From Gavia stellata (Eukaryota > Chordata > Aves > Gaviiformes > Gaviidae), in contig NC_082595.1 in the NCBI RefSeq assembly GCF_030936135.1, forward strand, positions 62,734,716 through 62,798,715: 64,000 nt of DNA, given 5' to 3'. The notes beneath the pieces were generated by a model that saw only the letters and a program-made list of their open reading frames with translations, was not told where the DNA came from and searched no databases. Both the position numbers and the translations under genes were made by a program. Of the stretch, positions 1 to 11,250 are shown piece by piece. Numbering within the stretch: the first letter of the stretch is position 1; each line of letters starts with the position of its first letter.

Positions 1-2164
1 TGTTGGCATCTGCGCCGCCCGTGTGCTGAATGGGAGCCGATTAACAAAACCCGGTGGTACCTCATGCAGGAACGGGGTTTGCTGGCCGGGGTCCCTCGCT
101 GCCCAGAGGGGAGCTGCCGGCTGTGCTAGGCTGTAGGTGTTCAATTGGTTAAGTGCCTGGAGGGGCCCTGGGATGGAAATGACTGTAAAACCAGCAGAGT
201 AATCCAAGGAACAAAAATCCTCATCTGGAGGATTTTTTTTTTTTTTTTAAAATTACTGCTCAGACCCAGTTATCTGTTCTGCAGAAAGTTAGGCTATTTG
301 AGCCAAGTTATTTGAGAAAGATGCTCAAAATAGGAAATGTTTAGATCGCTGCTTCTGTTTTCATTTCATTGAGCTATTAGTTGGATTTATTATTGTACTA
401 TGATATTATATTTGTTAAAATAGATTGCTTTTATTTGTCAGATGATAACACTTCCCAGCTCACAATCCTTCACTATACAAAAGCCAAGACTTAGAGCTAA
501 GATGCTGGTTAATGAACTCCTGGAAAAACCCATTTAGGAAAGATGCTCTTTTAGGATAAACCCTGATGCTGTTTAAACCATTTTGGTTTCCACAATGGTA
601 AAAGGATGATTGAATTTTCCCTGTAAAAGCAGCGTGCAAGCCTCTGGGACTCTGCAAGGTACACGATACCAGCTGCTCTAAGGCCCTCACACAAGTTACA
701 CACAAGCTCCCTGCTCCGTCCCACGAGCATCGCTGCGAGGACAAGCACCTTTTGTGCCATGCCCTGTGCTCCGGGCATGGGAGGGAAAAGGGCTGCATCC
801 GCTGCAAGGTCACTCCTGGGTCTGCCCCGGCCGGCCCAAGGGGAGCATGGTGCTGGTTATGCCTGGTGGCAGTTACAGTATCTGCGGGGGGGGGAAAATA
901 TATTGGCTGCATGAAAACCCTCTGTCTATGTATTATTGCGGTTCTTACAAGAAAAAGCTAATGTTTCAGTGCATTGCCTCCCAAATAACAGTTCTGGTGC
1001 ATACTAAGTGAAGAGCTGCGAATTCAGCCTTTCAATGCCTTATCCTTGTCAGGAGCTTCTCGTGTAAGTAGCAGCAGAAAGTCATGCAAAAAACTAATCC
1101 TGACTCTTCCTTCTTCTTTCCATGGAGTGAGATGTGGCAATTGCCATCCGTCTCAGCGTTCCTGTACCAAGTCCCTCCGCCCAGCATCTGCTGAGGTAGT
1201 GCTGAATGAAGATTCTGGGCTGTGCCATGCTGTGGCGGTGTGTCTGCTCTGGGAACAGCCTCCAGAGACGCCGATTTGGGAGCCAGCGGGACCTCCGTCA
1301 GCCGTACAGCAATGTTTGCCAATGCAGAGTCCTAAGGCTGGCACGGCATCCCTGCGGGGCTGTCTCTCTGCCGCTTCTCCCCCTTCATGGGAGGGTTTGC
1401 CGGGTTGCTGACACCACGGGTGAAGTTTTCAGCTGCACCCGGGTGCTGACCAGTGAGGCTGTGACCCCACAGGGTGACATGCACAAGGCTGGAAGTGGGA
1501 CCAGGGGCCAGAGGGGAGAGTGGGGCTCCTTCCCCTGTACCCCGCAGCTTTTCCCTATGCCAGCAGCAGAGCCGCCTCTCCGAGGGATGCGGATGGGGCA
1601 GCACCACGCGTCTGCAGCAGGCACCGGGTGCATGCGGAGGGCAGGAGCCCGGCAGCCCGGCCACTTTGGCTCTGCCCCAGCAGATTGCCGTACGCTGGGT
1701 CTCAAAGGAGTCTCATTAGAAAATATTTGCAGATAAGCAAGTTAGTGTGATACACCCCAGCTGGCATCCATGCGACCTCCTTGTGCTTGACTTGGAGGCG
1801 CATCACTTTTTTAGCATCACTGCTGACAGTGGACAGACAGAGATGGTCCATGGCCAGTCACCTCAGTCTTATAAACAAACATACGAAAAATTACCATGTG
1901 TATCAAGCACCTTAACCTAGGAGGATGAATAATGTGTCTTTGTTTCTTTGCTGCAGCAGGTTGCTTTGGTGCTGCAGAGTTTTGGCTACGGCTTATTACA
2001 CCTTATTCTACCTGCCCGCTTTGGGTGCGGGGATTTTGGCCAGGCACTTGGCCTTTTGGGTGCAGTCGCTCTTGGTTTTTTGCTTGAAAGAAGCTCAGAG
2101 GGGAAGGGAGAAGGCATGATTTCTGCAGCTCAAAGGATTATTTCTTTTATCACTAAGGATGCCA

Positions 2165-2310
2165 TGTGACTTTATTGCCTTTCTGAGCTCTTTAACGCAG
2201 CAATAAACGAGCCGTTAAAATATTTTAAAATCAATAAATGTAATAAAGAACCAAGCAAATTACAAAGCCGCTCCTCATGTTTAGTGATTTGGGAAATAAT
2301 CGTGTCCTCA
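2165..2310. other. AT-rich island, candidate conserved non-coding element
   Basis: A block of low-repeat, AT-rich sequence with TTAAAATATTTTAAAAT and repeated AATAAA-like strings sits between GC-richer flanks. It has no open frame of note. The texture is like vertebrate conserved non-coding elements, but conservation cannot be seen from one genome. AATAAA at 2203-2208 could also be a chance polyadenylation signal. Confidence 0.2.
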
Positions 2311-4619
2311 AGCGAGCAGTGAGTCGGGGCGGGGAGGCATCTGGGTGACTTCGCAGGGGCTGCTGCGCGGGGGGACGGAGGAGGCAGAGCCGGTCTGGAG
2401 CCCATCCTGGGGGCAAAAGGGGTTGCAGGGTGGCTGGAAGGCTGGGTGGGGGTCTGAGCGGGATGGGAACCCTGTCCTGCCACCCCTTGCCCATCCAGGC
2501 TGCTGCCAGGCTTTTATTTGGGAGTCTCCCTTTGCCTCGGGCATGGGCTTAACTTTCAGCTCAGCCTCCTGAGCAAATTGCTGGCGCGCATCAGTAAGTC
2601 TCCGCGGCTTTACTTAAATTTAGCAACGTGCCTAAACGAAAGGTGACCTCCAGGGCTGGGCCGGGCAGGGGGTGGCTGGCGGGTGCTGTGGGGTCCCGGC
2701 AGCCCGGGGATTTCTTGCTTGCCTGAGCTCTGCCATCCCACCTTGCCTCCTCCACTGGGCAAGTGGGAAGGAGCCGGGGTGCGAGTGGGGAGCAGTGGCA
2801 GACAGGGCTGGAGTCACAGCCCCTCTCACCGCTGTTTTGAAAGGCTCATGTGTCTAAATGGCTTCTCAGCAGCTGTCCTCCCTGGAGACCCGCTTGCCTG
2901 AAAGATGATACCGCTCTTGTAATTAAGGTAATTGTTTAAATTCATTCCCTTAAACCGGACCCTATCATAACTTAACCAACTGTATCTATGCAAGCATGGG
3001 GGGGTTGAAGAGGGCCGGGGCAGGTGTCACGAGATTAATTCAGCATCCAGAAAGATTTATAGGTAAAAATCTTGTTAAACTGAAATGCCTAATAAAGAAA
3101 GATGCAGGGAAAAAAATCGCATACAGGGCATAACCCGGGCAGGCAGACCCACTGCTGCCACCGCTGCCTGTTGTGCAGTGGTGACTGACGGTGTGAATGT
3201 CACCCCCGCAGCCAGGCATTTGCTGGTGGCAGAAAGAAATGCTCCAAGTCCCCCCACCCTGCTCATCTTCTGCCCAAATAGCAGGTAGGGCTCCACACGC
3301 TTAGGATACTTCACTTCCTTTCTCACTTACCCTGAATGCTTTCTGATTTCATGGAAATCTGAAGGTAATTGAATGTAATTGTTTAAAGAATCAAATTATT
3401 TAAATTATAGGGTAATGTTTGAAATAAAATGACAATCTGTGGGAGTTTATTAACGTTGGTGGTGGATGGAGAGCAGTGGAGCGCTGTGTGCCATCCTGCC
3501 CGGCGTGGGGCTGCAGGGCTGGGTGTGCTGGGGAGCCAGCGGCTGGGGAGGGATGATGGTGTAAGGTCAGGATCCGGCACGCTCCTACATGTCTGGCAAC
3601 CTCTGGGATGCTCGTCCCTCGCCGGGAGAGCCTGGATCATGGCCGGGTTTGTCCTCAGTCCAAAATGGCCTGGGCAGTTCAGCAAGAGCTGGTGGGTCAG
3701 TCCTTCTTTGAGGGTGTTTCAGGGCATCTACGGAGGGTGAAAGAGATTTGCCTGGGGATCAGGGCTGTTCCTGTACCTCTTCCCCATATCCACGTGGATG
3801 GCGATGGGCATCCGTGATCCCAACAAATGTCGCTAGCAGAAGAGGAGCCCACAGCAGACAGTGGGGCAGGGCTTTGGTGTGGCTGGTGGTATTTCAGATG
3901 TGACTTTAGGTGGCCAAGGGTAAAATTTATACCTGTGGTACAGAAAAATACCCACCTAGTCCGGAGGCAGGCAAGCAAAGTCCTTGCACCCAGGAGAGCA
4001 GGTGAGCAAGGGGCTAACCCAGCACTGAAAAACCCTGGGCATCGGGCTGCCTCCCAACTGGTCATTAAGACCCTGGCCTCGTGCCCCTCGCCATGCCACC
4101 GTCTGCCCCAAAAGCTTCACTCCCATGTCTGGGGTCTGTTCCTGCTCAGAGGAGGCTGTGAGGACAAGCAGCAGAGGGAAGGGTTGAAAAATAATAGATA
4201 GAAAGTAAGTGAAAGACAAATATCTGGACACTGCTGAAAAGATCATGGACGGGAATGGAGGACACAACGAAAAAGATCTGTATTTAAAAAAAAATATTTT
4301 GCAGATTGGTGGTGGCCCGTGGTTCAAACAGTCGGGGAAGCGGTGATAGGAGGAAGGAGACTTCAGTCGTGGTCCTTGCTCTGCTATCGCCTGCCTCTCT
4401 GTGCAGAGACCCTTTATATTTCTCCGCAGTGTCATCTTCATTTGCACACCCTATGCCTACAGAGGAAAGGGTTTTGGCATTTTTGAGGCTAGCTGACACC
4501 AAGGGCCTCAGGTAAATAAGACTTCCCCCCCACACTGTATCACCTGTTTATTTCCTACTTGGAAACGAAGTGAGTGATTATATCGCTCAACCGTGTTCCT
4601 ATTGTTTGGTGGGCAGATT

Positions 4620-4830
4620 TACTCGGGCAGAGATTCAAAGCTCCCCCACCTCCTCCATTTCGCCCCCCTGCCCCGCAGCCAGGCACATCTCTCCGCACGT
4701 GGGAGAGCGACGCGGGCAAGCCTCCGGCTGGAAGGGCCAGCCTTGGGTTGAAGAGCACCAATGTGTGACCGCAGCTGCTCACGTGGCGCCCGACACTCGC
4801 GCGAGCGTGCCGCAAGCACGCAAATAGACC
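4620..4830. other. CpG-enriched patch
   Basis: CpG dinucleotides are clearly denser here than in the flanks (for example the CGACACTCGCGCGAGCGTGC stretch near 4790-4808). The patch is only about 200 bases, so it falls short of a normal CpG island. It could be a weak promoter or a chance patch. Confidence 0.3.
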
Positions 4831-7435
4831 TTTCCCCCTAACTGTCCTGGGCAAAACGTTCCCCTCAGCCCCACCTCTGGCTCATGTCCCTTTGCCCTTC
4901 ACCTCAGTCTTGTGGTGCCCAAGATCTGGAAATGAGCCTTGCATTTAATTTCATAGCAGATGTAAATGCTTCGAACCATTCCTCCGACACTATCTCATAC
5001 TCCCTTGCTTTTGGCCGTTAAGCTGCCCTCCAGACCAGCTGTATGTTTTAAACCAAAATTCAAGACCCTTTAAGTTAAACCTTAAATTCAAGGCTGTTAA
5101 ATAAGCCCTGCAAAGAGCATAGTCCAAAGGACTCTGCAATCCTTAACTGAGCAAAACTTGCTCCCAAAGCAGTGGGGATTTGGCTGGTTTGAGGCCTGCA
5201 AAATTATGCATGGCATTAACAACAACAGCGACGAAAAAGAAGAATTTCCAATCCCCTCCCCAACACTTTGCTATTGTGTTGCATTATATTAATATCATGT
5301 TTTTTGCGAGAGGCTGCAGCTGATGCCTCCGCACTGTGCTGTTGTGCCAGCCCGCCCGTGCTAGATGACATCGGTAACGTGGTGTGACACAACCAACAGC
5401 ACCGGGTGCGACAAGCCACAGCAGCAACGCATCTGCTGAGATGATGTGAAACAACAGGGATGCTAAGACTCATGCTCAAAATTTTAAACAGCTTAAAAGA
5501 GAAGAGAGGCTTTTAAAAGATTCTCTCATGATTTTTCTTAATCACTAATGCTTTTCCCCATTTATCCTATTAGGGAACTTAAAACTGGAATTTGCATCGT
5601 GCTTCAGTTCCCTCCATTTTACTCTGGTATGGGAATCCATGAGTGCTGGCCCACCGACCTTGATTTTTTCCAAAAATAAAAAAGAGAAGAAGGAAAAAGG
5701 GGGATTACAGGACTTTGCCAGGATGAAGGCTGGGCTGAGGAGTGCTTGGGTACTTCCTCACCCAGTGTGTTTGCAAGTACCACGGGTTTCATACACCAGT
5801 AGTGGAAGACAGAAAAGAGTTGTTCCAATTCTGTGCTGATAATACATTTTTTCACACCCACAATGTCTGTCACATTTATAGCAGTACCAGCAAAAAAAAA
5901 AAGGAAAAAGTGCTGCCTTGTTTCTCCTGGATCTACCGAACTTTATTCTTTTTTGCTTTAAATGTACCAAGTTTTTCTCTAGCCGTGATTTTAAGAAAGA
6001 AATAAGCACCCCAGCCATCCTCCTGACCTTACTGTGCTTGCAAGGGACCAGTGGTGTGAGCTTGAGCATCTCACCTTGCTCACAGTCGCTGGTGAGCAGG
6101 TGCTTGCCCTCCTCCCCATCGCCGGGGAAGGGCACTGGCATGGCCCTGGCTCTTACTGGTACAAACGGTCCAGGATCTGCGGTCCTTTGCTTTTCCTCTT
6201 GCTTTTCCTCTTCTTCCTTGGTAAATATAACAGGCTTAATGTTCATCTCACCTTCTGTGGTGACAAGTCGAAAGTAACTCCTCTAAAACCCATAAAGCCA
6301 GGCTAGCACAAAACCAGTGTGCAGGGGCCACAAAACCAGCAGAACCAGTGGCCACGGCTGTGAGCCCATCTGATGAGGCATTCACAGGAGTAGAAGCAAA
6401 GAGAGGTGAGGAGCACGTTTTGGCTTGCAATAAATACTGAGTAACAATATATGTGAGCATGTGAGGTGGGCAGTGGGGAGCTGTGCAACACCGGCAAACA
6501 ACTGCAACAAACCCCTTTGCTGGGATAATTTGATCTAGCACAGTCAATGGAGCATGGCAGGATTTTTATGATTGTTATTTATTATATGTATTACAGATTT
6601 TTTTTTTTTTTTGGTGGTAAGAGCTGTTAGTGCTGTGCTAAATAAGGGAAGACCTGGTGCCTTCTGTGATGAGTGACTGGAAATGCAGTGAAAAACCATT
6701 CCTGCATCCTGCCCAAATGCCATGGCCTGGCTGCGATAACGGATATTTCTACATATTATGGATATCATTGCCTGGACATACCTGTAAAATTATCCACACA
6801 GCCGACTCTACGTGTCTGTGTACAGGTGCGTGTGTGTGTGTGCACGAGCAACACTGTACGTGCACACCTAGTGTCGCCAGCAAAAAGATCCTGAGTGCTA
6901 TTCCCCTGATTTCCACGTAAATTCTCCAAAACAAAGTGACTGGTCCTTCCCACCCGTGGCATCACGTAAGCTCAGCATCGGGCCAGGCTGCTGCAGGAGT
7001 GGGACAAAGGGCTGATGCTACAGTCCGGTTTCCATGGCAACAGAGGAGGGGTAGTAAAACCAGAAATGTTGCAAACACCCCTTCTGCTCGTCGCAGCCCA
7101 GTGCACGTTATTGCAAAAGATACTGCTATTTGGGGTGGGGACGAAGGGACCAAATGCCTTTACCTTTCAGCTTGTGGAGTTTCTGAAATAAAAAGAAATG
7201 GCATTTTTTTTTCTCGGTGTAGCTGCGAAGAGAAAGGAAACCCGGCACGCAGGCCTCGTTTTCTGCGTGTAAAATGTGTGTGTTCTTTAAAAGGCAGTGG
7301 TTGGCTGCTTTTCCGGACATGATGTGGTTGAAGCTGTCATCGTAATGGAAATTCATTGCTGTAGCTATGGTAAATCGAGTTTTCTGCCTGTGCTGAATGC
7401 ATTAGTCTAATGAGATGTTTGCAGCTGGAGAGCTG

Positions 7436-7933
7436 AGCTGCTGGAGACTTGCACTGTGCTAAGAGAGAGGGAGAAGATGGCTTTTGCCGGGGTCTGTGTG
7501 ACTGTGCTGAAAGTCCTCTGCCCTTTGGGTCTCAGTGCCCGGGCTCTCTAAAGACACTGCTCAGTGTTTTAACCTAAGCGATAGGTAAGGGGAAAGCATG
7601 CTTCTTCTTCTCTGCCTGATGTTTGTCGTTGAGCCGTGTTGGAGCAGTTCTCGTCCTGCTTGTCTGTGTGGTAACTTTACAGCTCCTCAGCTGGAGACTC
7701 TTCACCAAAGCACCCCCTGACTTAGCCCTGGGAGCAGTTTGTGTGAGGAGAGGGGCAGCAGACCAGTGTGTGCCGCCGGCTCCTGCTGCGCGGCTGCGGG
7801 AGCGTCTGTCTGTGTCTGTGTGTGTGCGCACTAGTTGGTGAAGACTTCTGACTACAGAGCACTCTGCACGCAGAGCGGCTTCGGGCTTTTCCAAACCTGA
7901 ATCCAAGCGGTGTTTTTTTCTTTTTGCTGCCAG
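7436..7933 (+). promoter_or_regulatory. tentative untranslated first exon / promoter region
   Basis: The block has more CpG and GC than its surroundings. It carries two good donor-like sites: AG|GTAAGG at 7584/7585 and CAG|GTAAAT at 7933/7934. It has no protein-coding frame that I recognise. SCML4 first coding exon is preceded by an acceptor, so at least one untranslated exon must lie upstream on this strand, and this is one possible place for it. The second donor also follows a pyrimidine tract, so it could equally be read as an acceptor. This is inference only. Confidence 0.2.
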
Positions 7934-8244
7934 GTAAATGCCTCTTCCATTTTAAAAGCAACTTATTTTGCAATATACGTAGCCGGCAGTATTTATACCA
8001 GTATAGTTCATAAAGCAATGAGTTTAATTATGATCTCATATCTTCAAACCAGATGCTAAGTTAAATTTTTATCCTTCACTGAAAACTGAAGGGAGCGATA
8101 CTCTTTATATGCCGGGCTTTTCCTGCGAGACTAGCAGGCATCGAGCTTGTGAGAGTTGCCGAGGAGCATACTTTAGCAGAGTTGTTTATGTTTGTCTTTT
8201 CAGGTGTTTTAAAGGTAACTTTGAGAGAGGACAGAGCACGGGGA

Positions 8245-8345
8245 TGAAACGCGTGCGCGCGCCCGGCTAGCCCTGCCGGTCCCTCCCTGACTCCCCCAGC
8301 CTCCGCTGCCGCCCCAGCCCGCAGCCCACCGCTCACTGACGGAGG
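8245..8345. other. short GC/CpG-rich patch
   Basis: A run starting with alternating CGCGTGCGCGCGCCCGG and continuing C-rich to about 8340. A pyrimidine tract ending in CAG follows at about 8442-8451. The patch is too short for a CpG island and no coding frame fits. It may belong with the 7.4-7.9 kb promoter candidate. Confidence 0.3.
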
Positions 8346-9221
8346 GTGAAGCCCGGCGTGGTTCAGTGAGTAATTCAGCCTTTGAGATCTGGGTGCCGTA
8401 TCCCCCTCCATAGCTGGTGAATGGCTGTGAGCATTGGTTTCTTTGCCTCAGGTTCATCTAACGGCAGCGGTCTGGCAGAAAGAAGTTGCTTTTGGTTTTG
8501 GTGCATGCGAGGCTTGTGGTAGGAATATAAAGTTAATCTGGCAAGCTGCAGAAGGGAAGTTGTTTGAATTCTGTGCTTGGAGGGGGATTTCTGTTTAATC
8601 CTGGGTTTATTTCAAGAGGCTCTGAAGACCCTTTGCTCAAGGATAGATCAAGGGCTTTTCAAATTGAATAAAGGCGCAATGGGAAATGTAAAGCACGTGA
8701 AGCGGGGTTAAGTAGCAAATACTTGGAAAGCAGGGGGATGTTGTTATTTGTGGGAGCAGGGCTGGAGCCTAAAAGGTGTCTTTGTGCCACAGGAGTACTT
8801 ACAGCATCCTCCACCACACTGTGCTGCCAGTCCCCAGTCCAGCTAAGCACACCGGGCTCGATCAGCTGGTGGTGTAAATCAGCACAACTTCCTTGGCTCC
8901 AGCCTCGCCTGACACCAGTTGAGGATATGGCTCGGAGATTTGCAAATTCAGCTTTTGTGATCTTATTTAGATGAGGTGTCTCCCAGTCCTCTCTGGCTGC
9001 AGGTGACTTTTTATTTTAATTCAGATGTCACACTGATTTTCCTGATAAGGCAGAGCCCCTCTGCCTCATCATAAAAGTTATTTAGCCGATGCACGTGTTC
9101 TTCAGATTAGAAAGGCTGGCAGGGACATGAGCTTTTTGATGATGGAGTGTGGAAGAGGGATAGGAAAAAAATCTGGCAACAGAAAAGTACTTGTGCAGAA
9201 TTAGAGTTACTCTGCAGAGTT

Positions 9222-9291
9222 TCTGATAAATGCCTTGATGTAGCACAGTAACTCTGTGATAAACGCTTTGTTGACATAGCACAGTAACTCT
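9222..9291. repeat. short imperfect tandem duplication
   Basis: Two adjacent units of about 31-36 bases, each containing TGATAAA, then GCxTTG and ending TAGCACAGTAAC. They look like a local duplication with small indels. Confidence 0.75.
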
Positions 9292-10280
9292 GATATTTCT
9301 GTTATTTTGTTTATTGGGAATGTTTAATGAGTACTTTCCTGTGTTTTGTGGAAGAGAGTGGCAATTTTCTTTCTTGGGCAATCAGTGCCTTGCCCTGAGG
9401 TTTCTCACCTGCTGGGAACACATGACTGTACAGGTGCCTGATGGTGGCTATGGTACCTAAAAAGAAGAAATTGCAGTAGGATGCTTTTCTCTCTGCCACT
9501 TCCTTAGCTCTGTGCTTGACACAAAAATGTGGTTTTTTGATACATATTTAAAAAAAAAAGTTTAAGAGGGAAACACCATAGAGCACCCCATCATGGTATG
9601 TGGGTGACACTCCAAGCTTCTGGAGGCTGAGATGTGACCTTACACAGCTGTCTCCCTGACGCCTTCCCCCCCTCGAATTTAAGGTAACATAAAAAAAAGG
9701 AAAAAAGCACGAGAGGGCACAGGTTGTAGAGTGAAGTGAGGCAGCAGGGTGTGGGACGGTTGGCCGTTCACAGCCTGGGAACAGGAGACAGGCAAGCCCT
9801 GCCAGCTGGGCTCTTGCCCGCTCCCTCAGCCAGCCCCGCTGGGACGAGGCAGGCGAGCGAGGGGCTCGCTTCTGCGATGCAGGCGGTCCTCGGTGGGGAC
9901 GTGTCCATCCTCCGCATCCCTGGCCATCCTGGGACCTGTTGATACCCTTGCAGGCTTCCCCAGTGCCCAGCTCTGGTGGGAGCTGACCCAACCCCCGCAG
10001 CAGAAAAGAGGATGATTTAGCCGATTCCCCAGCATCACCACTTCTTGCTGGGCTCTGAGCAGAGGTACCCAGGGGCTCCTTTCCTGCTGCAGACTGAACT
10101 CATGTCACTAAGGTTAGCCAATATTCCTAGCATTAGTTTGAAAACATCTGGGGTACTTTAAACTAGAGACCAAGGCACACTCCCCTCCTGCAAACGGCGG
10201 GGAACCCACGGATTCCTGGCAAATAAATACAAGGCATAAAAGCATGGTTCAGGTAAGGAAGACGATCAGGAAATGATTGG

Positions 10281-10320
10281 TGAAAGTAAGACAGCAATGG
10301 TGAGAGTAAGACAGCAATGA
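10281..10320. repeat. two-copy 20-bp tandem repeat
   Basis: TGAAAGTAAGACAGCAATGG is followed directly by TGAGAGTAAGACAGCAATGA, an 18/20 match. It is a simple local duplication. Confidence 0.85.
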
Positions 10321-10419
10321 TTTCTGTTAAAAATTGAATGAAGCAACTTGTTTTTATTTGATAACACTGAAGTCAGGAAAGCCCTGTTATCTTCAGGGGG
10401 ATTTCGTTCACTTTCGTAA

Positions 10420-11250
10420 AGTATACTTAATGGCATCATGATTTTTTTTTAAAAGAAAAACACAATGATGAAAAGAAATACCCCAATTACCTAAAATCCT
10501 GCCCTACCTCTCTCCCTACAGCTTTAAAATGGTGCAAAGGAGGAGTCAGTGTTATTTACATAAAACACTCCCCGCTGAGTTCTCCAGCTGACCATTAAGA
10601 GCAGCTACAGTATTTGACAGGTGACGGTCACCACTGGGCTCCCCGCAGTGAGAATGAACAAATAACTGGTTTACTTATGCAAAGAAAAATATTCTGGGTT
10701 CACATTAAATGGAAAAATGAATTACATGTATTAATTCTGTCATAAAAAGTTGCCTCATGAGGAATTGCTTTCCTGTGCAAAGGAAGCAAAATTTTGTCTT
10801 TATTTTGCTGTGCCTTAAAAAAATCTCATTCAAAAGCATGTGTCAGGGGATTACACACTGCTCTGCCAAAGAGAATCACGATATATGGGTGTTAAAGGTA
10901 CTGGGTCAATTTACTATTGACTAATAAAATTGAAAATAATTTACAATCTAAGCTAGCATCTTTGCACCAAGTTTTCCTATTGATGTGAATGAAGGAATTG
11001 ACAAAAGAAAGGGTGATGTGCAGTGAAGGTGGGGTTAAAATTTACTAATCAAAGATCTGAACTTCTGATAATCTTTTTTTTAAATAAAGCCTTATGAAGA
11101 TGATGAAACTGCAAGTCATTCATTAAGATTGACTGCTCCCTTTAGGAGCTAGTGTAAATTTGGCCCGAATAAAGAATTGCCCAGAGAGAGTCTGGATGTG
11201 TAATTATGTTCCGCTGAAGGATGAATAATTCTTCTTGAAGTGAACCATTT
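10420..11250. other. AT-rich island, candidate conserved non-coding element
   Basis: A long AT-rich, low-repeat block containing the 13-base palindrome GGTGACGGTCACC at 10620-10632, TTATGCAAA and several TAATTA-like strings. No coding frame is visible. The composition resembles developmental enhancers, but this is not evidence of conservation. Confidence 0.25.

Larger units (their letters stand above)
1..7435. other. non-coding sequence, no gene recognised
   Basis: I see no exon, RNA gene or transposon here. Open frames are short, lack family motifs and overlap on both strands, as chance frames do. It contains a 16-T run (233-248), an AT-rich island (2165-2310), a CpG-richer patch (about 4620-4830) and a short GT run (6827-6843). 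It is either sequence upstream of SCML4 or part of its 5' introns. The window alone cannot decide. Confidence 0.6.

Noticed and set aside
213..248. Perfect 10-base hairpin (AAAAATCCTC / GAGGATTTTT) followed by a T run, like a rho-independent terminator
   Set aside because: The window is vertebrate nuclear DNA with no bacterial gene; the hairpin is partly made from the T run itself and no small RNA gene precedes it.
4620..4830. CpG patch as a CpG-island promoter
   Set aside because: Too short, and no exon, donor or transcript-like structure follows it.
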